64,000 nucleotides of DNA from Candidatus Hydrogenedentota bacterium (GCA_016215105.1 JACRLJ010000006.1:1-64000); one strand, 5' to 3'. Counted from the stretch's first letter, positions 21,566 to 32,644 are shown. The notes: generated by a model from the sequence alone, not told the origin. A program made the numbers and translations.

Positions 21566-22291
21566 GTGACACTACCGGAAATCGACAAGGAGCGGCTTCC
21601 CAAGAACGTCGCCATTATCATGGACGGGAACGGGCGCTGGGCGAAGAAGCACGGCGTAGGACGCGCCGCCGGTCACGAGGCCGGCGCCAAGAGCGTCCGC
21701 GCGGCGGTCGAAGCGTGCCGGCAGCTCGGCGGAATCAAATCGCTCACGCTGTACGCGTTCTCGACGGAGAATTGGCGGCGGTCGAAGGTGGAAGTCGAAA
21801 CCCTGTTCCGCCTCCTGAGCAAGTACATCAAGATCGAGATCGACAACATCCACAAGGAAAACATCCGCGTGGTGTTCATGGGACGCCTGGGCGCCTTGTC
21901 GGCGCGCGCACTGCGCGACATCAATTACTCAATGGAGCTTACCAAGAACAATACGGCGATGTTGCTCTGTATCGCGATGAACTACGGCGCGCGCGCGGAG
22001 ATCACCGACGCGACGCAGGCTATCGCCGCGGAAGTGAGAGCGGGAACGTTACAGGTCGAGGATATCGACGAAGCGTGCTTCGCGCGCCACCTGTACGCCC
22101 CGGAAATCTCCGACGTGGACCTCATGATCCGCACGAGCGGCGAGATGCGGATTAGCAATTTTCTGCTGTGGCAGTTGTCGTACGCGGAATTGGTCCCCTT
22201 GCCGGTGCTGTGGCCGGACTTCCGCAAACAGCACCTGTACGAGGCCATCGCCGAATACCAGGCCCGCAGCCGCAGGTTCGGGGGACGCTGA
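21566..22291 (+). CDS. uppS: Isoprenyl transferase (undecaprenyl diphosphate synthase family)
   Basis: 'VAIIMDGNGRWAKKHG', 'GHEAGAKSVRAAVEACRQLG', 'LTLYAFSTENWRR', 'DLMIRTSGEMRISNFLLWQLSYAEL'. Confidence 0.96.
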   Translation: MTLPEIDKERLPKNVAIIMDGNGRWAKKHGVGRAAGHEAGAKSVRAAVEACRQLGGIKSLTLYAFSTENWRRSKVEVETLFRLLSKYIKIEIDNIHKENIRVVFMGRLGALSARALRDINYSMELTKNNTAMLLCIAMNYGARAEITDATQAIAAEVRAGTLQVEDIDEACFARHLYAPEISDVDLMIRTSGEMRISNFLLWQLSYAELVPLPVLWPDFRKQHLYEAIAEYQARSRRFGGR

Positions 22292-23130
22292 TGGCGAAGA
22301 AGTGGAGCGGCTTGGCCGTGCGCGTGTTGACGGCCGCGGTGGCGCTGCCCATTGTGCTGCTGCTGATCTGGCGTCCGGAATTGCGGCCCGCCTTTGCATT
22401 GTTTATCGGCGTCTTGGTCGCGATCGGTTTGTACGAGTACTACGCCATCGTGCGTACGTCGAACATATCGCCGGAAACGATCGGCGGAATTCTGTCCGGC
22501 ACGGCGGTTGCCCTCAGCGGGTACTACAACAGCCTCACATTGACCGGCCTCGCGCTCTATGGCGGATGTCTGCTGGTAGCGGCGCTTCACATCGTGCGGG
22601 GCCAGCACTCCGTGGCGGGACTGGCAAGCTCCGTATTTGGCGTCTTGTATCTGGGCTGGTTTCCCGCCCACGTGAATCTGTTGTTAAGTGAGCCGGTGAT
22701 CGGTCCCGGCTTGGTGACCATACTCATCGTCGCGGTCGTCTTGACGGACACCGGCGCGTATTTCGCCGGGTCTTTACTTGGACGGCACAAGCTGGCCCCG
22801 AAAGTGAGCCCGAATAAGACGTGGGAGGGCGCGGTGGGCGGTGTCGCGGTGGCGTTGGCGGGCATGGCGGTCTTGTATAAACTGGCGCCGAGTTTCGAGG
22901 CCTTGCCCGATTGGCAATTGTTGCGATACCTCCACATCGGAGCGACATTGTCCGTTGCGGCGCAGATCGGCGACTTGGCCGAATCGTGCCTCAAACGCGA
23001 CGCCGGCGTGAAGGATTCCGGCAACCTGTTTCCGGGACACGGCGGCATGCTGGACCGGTGTGACGGCCTGCTGTTCGCGGCGCCGGTGATGTACTATTTG
23101 CACGCGGTGGCGCCCGTCGCGGCTAACTGA
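22291..23130 (+). CDS. cdsA: Phosphatidate cytidylyltransferase
   Basis: Multi-pass protein ending 'ESCLKRDAGVKDSGNLFPGHGGMLDRCDGLLFAAPVMY'; ATG overlaps the uppS stop. Confidence 0.93.
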   Translation: MAKKWSGLAVRVLTAAVALPIVLLLIWRPELRPAFALFIGVLVAIGLYEYYAIVRTSNISPETIGGILSGTAVALSGYYNSLTLTGLALYGGCLLVAALHIVRGQHSVAGLASSVFGVLYLGWFPAHVNLLLSEPVIGPGLVTILIVAVVLTDTGAYFAGSLLGRHKLAPKVSPNKTWEGAVGGVAVALAGMAVLYKLAPSFEALPDWQLLRYLHIGATLSVAAQIGDLAESCLKRDAGVKDSGNLFPGHGGMLDRCDGLLFAAPVMYYLHAVAPVAAN

Positions 23131-23148
23131 TGACTCAAGGATCAACGC

Positions 23149-24270
23149 ATGTACGATGAAGAGGCGGCGCGCGTAAGCGCGTACGCGGAACGGCTTGCGG
23201 GACTGCGCAAGTGCTTGAACGTCGACCATTCGAAGGCGCAAATCGCGGAACTCGAGGCGGTCCTCGCGGCGCCGGACTTTTGGAATGATCCCGAAGCCGC
23301 TCAGAAAACACTGCAGCGGCTCAAAGCACTCAAAGGTGTGGTAACGGCTCCGGACGCGTTGCACTACGACTTGGAAGAAGCCGGTGTCCTAATCGGCATG
23401 GCGCGTGAAGAGGCCGACGAAAGCATGCAGGCCGAAGTGGCGACGCTGGTGAATTCACTGGAAGAGCGCCTTAAACGGCTCGAACTGAACAGTCTCTTCC
23501 AGGACCCGCGCGACGACACCAATGTGATCCTCAGCATTCATCCTGGCGCCGGCGGAACGGAATCGTGCGATTGGGCGGAAATGCTCTATAGAATGATTCT
23601 GCGGTATTGCGAGCGCCGCGAATTCGTGACGGAAGTGGTGGACTACCAGCCCGGTGAAGAGGCCGGATTGAAAAGCGCGACGGTAACAGTCTCGGGACCG
23701 TTTGCCTACGGCTATCTCAAGTCGGAGGCCGGTGTGCATCGCCTGGTGCGCATATCGCCGTTTGACGCCGCGAAACGTCGTCACACCTCGTTTGCCGCTA
23801 TCGAAGTGCTTACCGAAGTGGACGAGAATATCGAAGTCGATCTGCGCGAAGAAGACATCAAGATGGACGTGTTCCGTTCGAGCGGCGCCGGCGGCCAGAA
23901 GGTCAACAAGACCAGTTCCGCCGTGCGCCTCACGCACCTGCCTACCGGGATCGTGGTGGCGTGCCAAATCGAGCGGTCGCAACATCGTAACCGCGCAACG
24001 TGTATGCAGTTCCTGCGCGCGAAGCTCTATGATATCGAAGTCCGAAAGAAGGATGCGGAATTGTCCGCGCAGCGCGAAGGCCATCAAGACGTGGCCTGGG
24101 GCAGCCAAATCCGAAGCTATGTTCTGCATCCGTATCAGCTGATTAAGGACCACCGGACCGATACGGAAACTGGCAATGTTGACAAGGTGCTCGACGGTGA
24201 CCTCGATCTGTTTACCGAGGCCTACCTCAAATGGAAGCTGGGGCTGCGCGCTCAAACGGGAGTCGCGTAG
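23149..24270 (+). CDS. prfB: Peptide chain release factor 2
   Basis: 'GAGGTESCDWAEMLYRMI', SPF motif 'RISPFDAAKRRHTSF', 'SSGAGGQKVNKTSSAVRLTHLPTG'; full length in one frame. Confidence 0.95.
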   Translation: MYDEEAARVSAYAERLAGLRKCLNVDHSKAQIAELEAVLAAPDFWNDPEAAQKTLQRLKALKGVVTAPDALHYDLEEAGVLIGMAREEADESMQAEVATLVNSLEERLKRLELNSLFQDPRDDTNVILSIHPGAGGTESCDWAEMLYRMILRYCERREFVTEVVDYQPGEEAGLKSATVTVSGPFAYGYLKSEAGVHRLVRISPFDAAKRRHTSFAAIEVLTEVDENIEVDLREEDIKMDVFRSSGAGGQKVNKTSSAVRLTHLPTGIVVACQIERSQHRNRATCMQFLRAKLYDIEVRKKDAELSAQREGHQDVAWGSQIRSYVLHPYQLIKDHRTDTETGNVDKVLDGDLDLFTEAYLKWKLGLRAQTGVA

Positions 24271-24367
24271 CAGGGCAAGTTCTTGGACAAAGCGCGAGCC
24301 GATGGTACCGCCGGGCTCCGGCGTGGAGAGGGTTGTGAGACGAAGACCGGGTTAACGCGTCGTGGCC

Positions 24368-24392
24368 GGGAGGGCGAATGTCCTCATTCGCC
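24368..24392 (+). repeat. GGAG/TCCT-type REP-like hairpin
   Basis: gggagggcgaatgtcctcattcgcc; stem GGCGAATG/CATTCGCC with TCCT loop. Confidence 0.7.
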
Positions 24393-24497
24393 TGTCGGAG
24401 CGCGTAGACTACCGCCTGCGCAAGCGCGTTCCCAGGAGAATCTACCGTGTGCGTGTCACTTACTTTGCCATACGGTTTGTAGTCACACGTTGGCAGT

Positions 24498-24528
24498 AGA
24501 TTCTTCACTGCGTTCAGAATGACACGTT
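24498..24528 (-). repeat. Solo copy of the 5177-5296 terminal repeat
   Basis: agattcttcactgcgttcagaatgacacgtt, one mismatch to the corresponding part of the 5264-5296 arm. Confidence 0.65.
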
Positions 24529-24632
24529 AGTAAGCAAATAAGCATATGAAATGGAACTCTAGATAGTACGTCAATGTCCTTTGGACGGCCCGAATACGGC
24601 CCGTCCAGGAACGGGAGTCACACGGTAACGTT

Positions 24633-26183
24633 ATGGACGAGCACCACAGCGCGGAAGAAGAACTAATCAAGAATCGCGTCGCCAAGATGGAGCGCCTGCG
24701 CGAGCGCGGGGATGAGCCGTTTAAGTACCTGGTGGATTTTCACGCGATTCCTGTCACGCGGGAAGAGGGCGAGTCCGATGACGCCTATCGGATTGCGGGA
24801 CGCGATGCGATAGGCTCCGTTCGTGCGCGGTTCGAGGCGGCGGAACCGCAGGGCACGGACGCGGCGCCGGTGTATGTGGGCGTGGCGGGCCGCATGGTGT
24901 CGTTCCGCGATCACGGGAAGACGGTGTTCGCGAATCTGCGTGACGAGACGGGCCAAATCCAGGTGTATCTGGCCAAGAAACACCTTAGCGAAGCGGCGTT
25001 TGAAGCGCTCAAGGATCTGGATATTGGCGACTTCATTGCGGTGGCCGGCAAGGTATTCCGCACGCGTACGCAAGAAATCACCGTGGAAGTCCGCGGCTAT
25101 ACCATTCTTTCCAAGTCACTGCGGCCGCTGCCCGAGAAGTATCACGGCTTGACAGACGTCGAGACTCGCTATCGCCAGCGCTACCTGGACATGGTCGCGA
25201 ATCCCGAAGTGCTAAACACGTTCCGGCGCCGGGTCCAGGTGGTCAACACGATGCGGGACTGGCTGAATCGCCGGGGTTACCTCGAAGTCGAGACCCCGAT
25301 GCTGCATCCGATCCCCGGCGGCGCCACGGCCCGTCCCTTCATTACCCATCACAATACCTATGACCGCGATCTCTACCTGCGGGTCGCCCCGGAACTGTAC
25401 TTGAAGCGGCTAATCGTGGGCGGGTTCGAGAAGGTGTACGAGATCAACCGCTGCTTCCGCAATGAGGGCGTGGACACGCGGCACAATCCCGAATTCACGA
25501 CCATGGAACTCTACGAGGCTTACCAAGATTATATGGGATTGATGGACGAGACCGAAGAGATGCTCGTCGCCATCATCGAGGCCACGGTGGGCGGGTTGGA
25601 ATTCGACTATCAGGGAGATCGGATCAACGCGGCGCGGCCGTGGAAACGAATCACGCTGTTCGAGGCGATTCGCGAGTACGCGGGGATAGATCTCGAGGCG
25701 ACGCAAGACCGGGACAAGGCCGCCGAGTTGGCTCGGAGCATTGGCGTGGACGTGGACCCAACCATGGGATACGGAAAAATCGTGGACGAAGTGATGTCAG
25801 CGAAGGTTCAGCCGCATCTGATTCAGCCGACGTTTCTCTACGACTATCCTCTGGAAATTTCGCCCTTGGCCAAGAAGAAGCGGGGCAATCCAACCCTTAC
25901 CGAACGCTTTCAGCCGTTCATCGGACGCCTGGAGGTGGGCAACGCCTTCTCTGAGCTAAACGACCCCATCGATCAGCGCGAGCGTTTCATGGATCAGGTG
26001 CGTCAGCGCGAAAAGGGTGACGATGAAGCGCAGTTTCTCGACGATGACTTTATCACCGCGCTCGAAGTGGGCATGCCTCCTACCGCGGGGCTGGGCATCG
26101 GCATTGACCGGCTCGTGATGCTCGTGACGAATTCCGCGTCCATCCGGGAAGTCATTTTGTTCCCGCAACTGCGGACACTTTGA
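24633..26183 (+). CDS. lysS: Lysyl-tRNA synthetase, class II
   Basis: 'YRQRYLDMVANPEVLNTFRRR', 'EVETPMLHPIPGGATARPFITHHNTYDRDLYLRVAPELYLKRLIVGGFEKVYEINRCFRNEG', 'PPTAGLGIGIDRLVML'. Confidence 0.97.
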   Translation: MDEHHSAEEELIKNRVAKMERLRERGDEPFKYLVDFHAIPVTREEGESDDAYRIAGRDAIGSVRARFEAAEPQGTDAAPVYVGVAGRMVSFRDHGKTVFANLRDETGQIQVYLAKKHLSEAAFEALKDLDIGDFIAVAGKVFRTRTQEITVEVRGYTILSKSLRPLPEKYHGLTDVETRYRQRYLDMVANPEVLNTFRRRVQVVNTMRDWLNRRGYLEVETPMLHPIPGGATARPFITHHNTYDRDLYLRVAPELYLKRLIVGGFEKVYEINRCFRNEGVDTRHNPEFTTMELYEAYQDYMGLMDETEEMLVAIIEATVGGLEFDYQGDRINAARPWKRITLFEAIREYAGIDLEATQDRDKAAELARSIGVDVDPTMGYGKIVDEVMSAKVQPHLIQPTFLYDYPLEISPLAKKKRGNPTLTERFQPFIGRLEVGNAFSELNDPIDQRERFMDQVRQREKGDDEAQFLDDDFITALEVGMPPTAGLGIGIDRLVMLVTNSASIREVILFPQLRTL

Positions 26184-26234
26184 TGGCCGCTCCGCGCAGC
26201 GTTACAGCGAACCGGCGCAGAAGGGTAATGCCCT

Positions 26235-27489
26235 ATGCGCTTTGAGACCTTTGTCGCCATGCGCTACTTGCGCGGAAAACGCAAGACCCGCTTCGTCAAT
26301 CTCATCACCATTATTTCCGTCGCAGGAGTCAGTGTCGGCGTGATTGCGCTCATCGTCGTCAATAGCGTGATGAGCGGATTTGACGAGGCGCTCCGCGCAA
26401 TGATGATCGGCAATCGGTCCCACCTCACCGTGGCGCACTTTCAGCGCACCCCCATGGAAGATTTTGATGAGGTCATCAAAGAGGTCGAAGGACTCTGCCC
26501 CGAGATCGTGGCCTCCGGGCCCTTCGTGCAGATCGAGGCGCTCATACAAAGCTCGCAGACGATCCAGAAGTTTACAACGGGCGCTTACATTATCGGCGTC
26601 GACCCCGAACGCGAAGTGCGGGTTACGGATTTGGCCGAGAACCTCACCGATCACAACCACCGGATGCACGGAGCCGGCCATGTGCCGGAAGACAAGGAAA
26701 TCGTTCTCGGGTGGAGAATCGCCGACAAGCTGGGGGCCAACGTGGGCGACTCCGTTGCCGTGTCGACGTTGAAAGAAATCCCCACTCCCTTCGGGAGCGG
26801 TCCCCAACGGCTCTATCTCACGGTTAGCGGCATATCCGAGTCGCAGATGTCCGACTTTGATTCGATCTACTGCTGGGTCAACCTGAAAACCGCGGGAATG
26901 ATGACGGACAAGGCGGGGGTGGACGGCATTCATTGCAGGCTGAAGGATCCGGACCAAGCGGACGTCGTCCGCGACCGCATTCAACAGCAACTGAGCTATC
27001 GCGCAATGACATGGTACGAAAGCCAGGAGGCGTATTTCGGCGCGCTCAAGCAGGAGAAGGTGATGATGTTCATCGTTCTCCTGTTCATTGTGCTGGTCGC
27101 CGCATTCAACATTACGAGCACACTCATTATGATGGTGATGGAGAAGCGGCGTGACATCGGCATCTTTCGCACAATCGGCGTGGGCGCCGGCGCAATTCTC
27201 CGCCTGTTCATTCTCGAGGGGCTGTTCATCGGACTCAGTGGGACGCTGATAGGCTTGGTGGGCGGCACGGTGCTGGCGTACAACCTCACGCCGGTCGCCG
27301 AATTCATCGCGCGCCAAATGGGAGTGGACCTCTTCAACAGCCAGATCTACTTGTTCGACCACATACCGGTTAAGGTCATTCCACTGGATATCACGTGGGT
27401 TACCCTTTCGGCCGTGTTCCTGACCCTCCTCTCAACGTTGTATCCGGCGTGGAGCGCGTCGCGCCTCGACCCAGTGGATGCTTTGCGTT

Positions 27490-27497
<8 letters not shown>
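26235..27497 (+). CDS. Lipoprotein-releasing ABC transporter permease (LolC/E family)
   Basis: 'FVAMRYLRGKRKTRFVNLITIISVAGVSVGVIALIVVNSVMSGF', 'FNITSTLIMMVMEKRRDIGIFRTIG', 'LYPAWSASRLDPVDALRYE'. Confidence 0.92.
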
Positions 27498-28176
<679 letters not shown>

Positions 28177-28196
28177 TCCGGCGCTGTAGATCTATC

Positions 28197-28907
28197 ATGC
28201 GCTTTTCACTAATTATTCCCGCGTACAACGAAGAAAGCCGCATCGGCGCGACGCTTTCGCAGGTATCAACGTACCTTGCAAACCAGCCGTACGATTCGGA
28301 AATCATCGTCGTAGACGACGGGAGCGTGGACCGGACGCGCGAAGTTGTCACGCGCGATTTTCCCGGTGTGCGCGTGATTCGCTATGACGAGAATCGCGGC
28401 AAAGGGTACGCGGTGCGCGCGGGGACGAACGCGGCCACAGGCGCGTACCGCGCGTACTACGACGCGGACGCGTCAACGCCGATCGACGAACTGGAAAAGT
28501 TCTGGTTGGAATTTGAGAGAGGCGCTGCGGTCGCTATCGGCTCGCGTTCGTTACCGGAGTCGCGGGTCGAGGTCCACCAGCCCTGGTACCGCGAGAATAT
28601 GGGGCGCGTGTTCAATCTGCTCCTGCGCGCGTTTGGCCTCACGCATTTCCCGGACACGCAATGCGGGTTCAAGGCGTTCACCGCCAAGGCGTGCGCAGTC
28701 ATCTTCCCCCGCCAGACCGTCGAGCGGTTCGGGTTTGACGCGGAACTGCTCTACATCGCCCAGCTACACGGCCTACCCATCGCGCAGGTCCCTGTCCGCT
28801 GGATCAACTGCCCGCACACCCGCGTCCACGCCTTAGCGGATTCCACGCGGATGATCTCCGATCTGCTCACCATCCGCCTGAATGCGCTCAAAGGCCGGTA
28901 TCGCTAA
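28197..28907 (+). CDS. Family 2 glycosyltransferase (dolichyl-phosphate beta-glucosyltransferase-like)
   Basis: 'SLIIPAYNEESRIGATL', 'IIVVDDGSVDRT', 'YYDADASTPIDELEKF', 'DTQCGFKAFT'. Confidence 0.9.
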   Translation: MRFSLIIPAYNEESRIGATLSQVSTYLANQPYDSEIIVVDDGSVDRTREVVTRDFPGVRVIRYDENRGKGYAVRAGTNAATGAYRAYYDADASTPIDELEKFWLEFERGAAVAIGSRSLPESRVEVHQPWYRENMGRVFNLLLRAFGLTHFPDTQCGFKAFTAKACAVIFPRQTVERFGFDAELLYIAQLHGLPIAQVPVRWINCPHTRVHALADSTRMISDLLTIRLNALKGRYR

Positions 28908-28911
28908 AGGG

Positions 28912-29031
28912 TAGTCCGGCTTTTCCAAAGCCGGATGACTTGCGCACAATGAATCCTTCGAAGCGTGTGGGCTGCGCGGCGGATGGCGGTGATGGTTGGG
29001 GGACGATCCGGTTATGGAAAAACCGGACTAC
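28912..29031. repeat. Inverted pair of GTAG-type REP hairpins
   Basis: gtagtccggcttttccaaagccgga (28912-28936) and tccggttatggaaaaaccggactac (29007-29031), reverse complements at 22/25 positions. Confidence 0.75.
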
Positions 29032-29052
29032 TTGGTGGCCGCAGTGTTGCAT

Positions 29053-29859
29053 TTACGCGGGCAGCCACCCCTGGATCTCGCGCTTGGCTTCCAGAAAGCG
29101 CCTGGAAGCGTGCGGCGTGGCGCCTTTTGTCGCGACGTACTCGACCCGCGTTGTGCGGCGGCCCGGCGGACGCCACGTTTCGGCGTCGAATTGGCCCAAC
29201 AGCGTAAAGCCGGCGTCCGCTAACGCCGCCATCAGCTCCTGCGTCGAGAACACCCTTTCCCGGACAATGCAGCCGGGTCCACGATCAACTTGGATGTGCG
29301 TTTCCGCGGTGGACGTCGCGCGGTCGTAATGGCTGGACCAAGTGGTCGAGAACCGGCCGTTCTTTTCCGTCCACCGCTGGCCGTGGAAGTGCTGAGTGAT
29401 CATGCGCTCGGTGACGGTGTCAAAGTAGAGCACCCCGCCGTCCTTCAACGCGGCGCCAAATTCATGAATCGCAGCGCGCATTTCCTCAACAGTCAGAATA
29501 AAGTTGAGACTGTCGAAGAGACACGTGACGTAGTGAACGCCGCCGCGAAAGGGCAACGCGCGAAGATCGGCGACGGCTGTGACAGGATGGACCGCGCCTT
29601 TTTGTCCCGCGCGAAGCATAGCCTCCGACAGGTCTACGCCCATGCTGTTCCACCCGATCTTCCGGAGGCGCTTAGTCAGGTTGCCCGTGCCGCATGCGGC
29701 GTCGAGGTGAACAAACTCCGGAGGAAGAAGCCGCGCCAACGCCGTCGCAATGAAATACCACCGCTCGTAATTGACGTGGCTCATGATGGGATCGTAATAG
29801 CGCGCAATATCCCGAAAGGTATCAGGCGTCGCCATCAACGATACTCCTGCTGAAGCCAC
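29053..29859 (-). CDS. Class I SAM-dependent methyltransferase
   Basis: 'FVHLDAACGTGNLTKRLRKIGWNSMGVDLSEAML' and 'YVTCLFDSLNFI'. Confidence 0.85.
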   Translation of the reverse strand: MASAGVSLMATPDTFRDIARYYDPIMSHVNYERWYFIATALARLLPPEFVHLDAACGTGNLTKRLRKIGWNSMGVDLSEAMLRAGQKGAVHPVTAVADLRALPFRGGVHYVTCLFDSLNFILTVEEMRAAIHEFGAALKDGGVLYFDTVTERMITQHFHGQRWTEKNGRFSTTWSSHYDRATSTAETHIQVDRGPGCIVRERVFSTQELMAALADAGFTLLGQFDAETWRPPGRRTTRVEYVATKGATPHASRRFLEAKREIQGWLPA

Positions 29860-30419
29860 CCAAAGAACGCCTCGGTCGCAGGGTCCACGGTGTACTTGGC
29901 GCGCACGTGCTCGACTTTCCGCTCCGCGACATACAGCAGCGCGGGGATAAAGCCGTCACTCGCCAGCCGCGCCCGCGCCTCGGCGGATTCAGGCATCGTG
30001 CGCAGTGGCTCGGCAAAGTCGCAAAAGTACAGGGCGAGCCCCACCCGTCCGAGACCCGCGCGGCCCGTGGTGTGCCAGAACATGGCCTCATAGACCCCGT
30101 CGCTCGTCACACCAAGATTGCGGCGCGCTTCCTCGGCCGCGACAGCTCCGTGAAGCAGCATGGGTTTTTCACGCTGAATAGGTGTGATGGGAATCTCATA
30201 TCGTTCAGCGGCGGCGAGCAGTTCGTGGGCCTTGGTGGCTTTGAACATGTCGTGCAACAAGCCCGCCGTTATCGCGTCATCTCGATCTACACCGGCTTGC
30301 TCTGCGATACCCCCAATGAAATTCGCAACGGATATCGAGTGACGGAGGGTCCTCTCTGGCAAGCGTTTCGCTAAGAGCGCGACGAATTCATCCGCGCGCG
30401 GGGCCAGGTGAACCAGCAT
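29835..30419 (-). CDS. yqeK: HD-domain hydrolase, YqeK family
   Basis: 'RTLRHSISVANFIGGIAEQAGVDRDDAITAGLLHDMFK', 'AMFWHTTGRAGLGRVGLALYFCDFAEP'; next to nadD. Confidence 0.85.
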   Translation of the reverse strand: MLVHLAPRADEFVALLAKRLPERTLRHSISVANFIGGIAEQAGVDRDDAITAGLLHDMFKATKAHELLAAAERYEIPITPIQREKPMLLHGAVAAEEARRNLGVTSDGVYEAMFWHTTGRAGLGRVGLALYFCDFAEPLRTMPESAEARARLASDGFIPALLYVAERKVEHVRAKYTVDPATEAFFGWLQQEYR

Positions 30420-31026
30420 CGTAAATTCCTTTTTCGCGTATCACGTCGGCGACGGCGGGCGGCACTAGCGTGCGAATGGATTGACGGGCCGCGACGCGGC
30501 GCCGCACCTCGGTGGACGACAGTCGCGTCTGGTCAAACGGCAACAGCTCATAGTGGCCCTCGAGTTCGGCCGGAATGGAACGCCGCTCGGGCCGCGGCAC
30601 AACAAGCAGGCGCGACAGTTCCAAGATCGTCGGCATGTTCTTCCAATGCGGCAGTTCCACCAGCGAGTCCAAGCCTATAATCAGATAGAGTTCCGAAACG
30701 GGGTAACGCCGTTTCAATTCGGCAAGCGTCGCGTCAGTATAGGAGATGTCGTTCCGATCCATCTCCAAGCGGCTGGGTTCCATCCTTCCCTCGCCGGCAA
30801 GCGCGGCCTCCACCATCGCGTAGCGGTCTTCAGCGGAAGCGTACGGGCCGCGCCGTTTGTGAGGCGGCCGCGCAGACACCACAAACAGCACTCGATCCAG
30901 CTTGGCGTGATCGAGCGCGGCGTGCGCGATACTCAAGTGGGCATTATGCACGGGGTCAAAGGTTCCGCCGTATACACCGATGCGTTCGGGTTTACTCACG
31001 GATTTGACCCGAGCCCCGAATGACAT
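30388..31026 (-). CDS. nadD: Nicotinate-nucleotide adenylyltransferase
   Basis: 'IGVYGGTFDPVHNAHLSIAHAAL', 'PPHKRRGPYASAEDRYAMVEAAL', 'DQTRLSSTEVRRRVA'. Confidence 0.94.
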   Translation of the reverse strand: MSFGARVKSVSKPERIGVYGGTFDPVHNAHLSIAHAALDHAKLDRVLFVVSARPPHKRRGPYASAEDRYAMVEAALAGEGRMEPSRLEMDRNDISYTDATLAELKRRYPVSELYLIIGLDSLVELPHWKNMPTILELSRLLVVPRPERRSIPAELEGHYELLPFDQTRLSSTEVRRRVAARQSIRTLVPPAVADVIREKGIYDAGSPGPARG

Positions 31027-32245
31027 ACTTGAGCGACGTGAGTTCCTTGAGCGCCATCGGACCGCGGCAGTGCAGCTTATTCGTGCTAATCCCAATTTCG
31101 GCGCCGAGGCCAAACTCGAACCCGTCGGTAAAGCGCGTGGATGCGTTCACGTAGACCGTCGCGCTGTCCACCGCGTCCAGGAAACGCTCCGCGGCGCTGT
31201 AACTTTCCGTAATGATGGCGTCGGAATGGTGCGAGCCATAGCCATTGACGTGATCGATGGCCTCGTCCAGCGAATCCACCACTTTGATCGACAAAATCTT
31301 CTCGAGATACTCGGTAACCCAGTCATCATCCGTGGCGGCCTTACACGTCACGAACTTCTGTGTGCGCGCGCAGCCGCGGACTTCGCAGCCGGCTTTCGTC
31401 AGTTCCGCGACAAAAGCCGGCAGGAATTTGCCTGCCACGGCGGAATGCACCAGCAGCGTCTCCATCGCGTTGCAGGTGCCGGGCCGCTGCATCTTGGCGT
31501 TGAAGCTGACCTCTGCGGCCATCGCGAGATCGGCGTCCTGGTGTACGTAGGTGTGGCAGACGCCGTCCAGATGCGCCACCACCGGAATGCGCGACTCTTC
31601 GTAAATGCGGGCGATAAGCCCCTTGCCGCCACGGGGAACAATCACATCAATGTATTGATCGAGCTTCAGCATTTCGCCAACCGCGTTGCGGTCCGTCGTC
31701 GCAATCATCTGCACGGCATGGTCCGGAACCCCGGCAGCCCTCGCGCCTTCGATGAAACACTCCGCAATGGCAAGATTGGAATGAATGGCTTCCGAGCCGC
31801 CGCGCAGGATACAGGCGTTGCCGGACTTGAGACACAGCGCCGCCGCATCCGAGGTAACGTTGGGCCGGCTCTCGTAGATGATGCCAACGACGCCCAACGG
31901 CTGACGGACTTGCGCGATACGCAGCCCATTCGGGCGGATCGTTTGGTGTTCGATGTCACCCACCGGATCGGGCAATGCGGCGACGGCCTCAAGACCCTTC
32001 GCCATCTCCTCGATGCGCTTGTCGGTCAACTCAAGCCGGTCAAGCATCGCGCTCGACAAGCCCTTCTCTTTGCCCGCCGCAAGGTCCTTCGCGTTGGCGG
32101 CTTTTAGCCGCGCGCCGGCGCCGCGCAAGCCCTTAGCAACGCCCAACAGCGCGGCATCTTTCGTGGCAGTAGACAATGAGCGCAACGCATTCGACGCCGC
32201 GCGGGCCTGCTTGCCGATTTGGAGAATCTCGTCGTGCAATTCCAT
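30992..32245 (-). CDS. proA: Gamma-glutamyl phosphate reductase
   Basis: 'PLGVVGIIYESRPNVTSDAAALCLKSGNACILRGGSEA', 'PRGGKGLIARIYEESRIPVVAHLDGVCHTYVH', 'FTDGFEFGLGAEIGISTNKLHCRGPMAL'. Confidence 0.97.
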   Translation of the reverse strand: MELHDEILQIGKQARAASNALRSLSTATKDAALLGVAKGLRGAGARLKAANAKDLAAGKEKGLSSAMLDRLELTDKRIEEMAKGLEAVAALPDPVGDIEHQTIRPNGLRIAQVRQPLGVVGIIYESRPNVTSDAAALCLKSGNACILRGGSEAIHSNLAIAECFIEGARAAGVPDHAVQMIATTDRNAVGEMLKLDQYIDVIVPRGGKGLIARIYEESRIPVVAHLDGVCHTYVHQDADLAMAAEVSFNAKMQRPGTCNAMETLLVHSAVAGKFLPAFVAELTKAGCEVRGCARTQKFVTCKAATDDDWVTEYLEKILSIKVVDSLDEAIDHVNGYGSHHSDAIITESYSAAERFLDAVDSATVYVNASTRFTDGFEFGLGAEIGISTNKLHCRGPMALKELTSLKYVIRGSGQIRE

Positions 32246-32248
32246 TGC

Positions 32249-32644
32249 CTAGGATTCCAGCCTTTCTCTAACAAATCGCAGAACTTGTTCTGCATAAACT
32301 ATCGCCTTTTGTGCTTCCTCCGGTCCAAGCTCGATCCAGTCATCCGGATAGCGCCCGGTAACGGCATACACGGTTACCTCGGGAGCGGTCACGGCGAAAG
32401 TTTCAAAGGCGGCGTCGTAACGCCCGCACGTGTCGACGAGCTTGGGTAGGCTGTGGGTCCTTTCCACGTGCTCGTCTTTCTCAACCAAGTACGCCTTCAA
32501 CGCTTTCTCCGCACACTGTTGCGAATGGAAGCAGACGGTGTCCAGCGGAGGCTCGGGCACAGCCAGCATCGTTTTGGCCGTTCGCAGATCGTTGTTAGCC
32601 TTAATTAGCCAACGTTGGACGGCGATCTTCTTCGCCTCATCCAT
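32249..32644 (-). CDS. HEPN domain protein
   Basis: 'WLIKANNDLRTAKTML', 'CFHSQQCAEKALKAYLVEKDEHVERTHSLPKL', 'AQKAIVYAEQVLRFVRERL'. Confidence 0.85.
   Translation of the reverse strand: MDEAKKIAVQRWLIKANNDLRTAKTMLAVPEPPLDTVCFHSQQCAEKALKAYLVEKDEHVERTHSLPKLVDTCGRYDAAFETFAVTAPEVTVYAVTGRYPDDWIELGPEEAQKAIVYAEQVLRFVRERLES

Noticed and set aside
24583-24607. Hairpin ggacggcccg-aata-cggcccgtcc before lysS as a T-box or riboswitch
   Set aside because: Single imperfect hairpin with no T-box sequence or terminator/antiterminator architecture.
26202-27362. 386-aa minus-strand ORF opposite the LolC/E permease
   Set aside because: Antisense to a recognisable permease; His/Asp-rich low-complexity translation typical of a shadow ORF.
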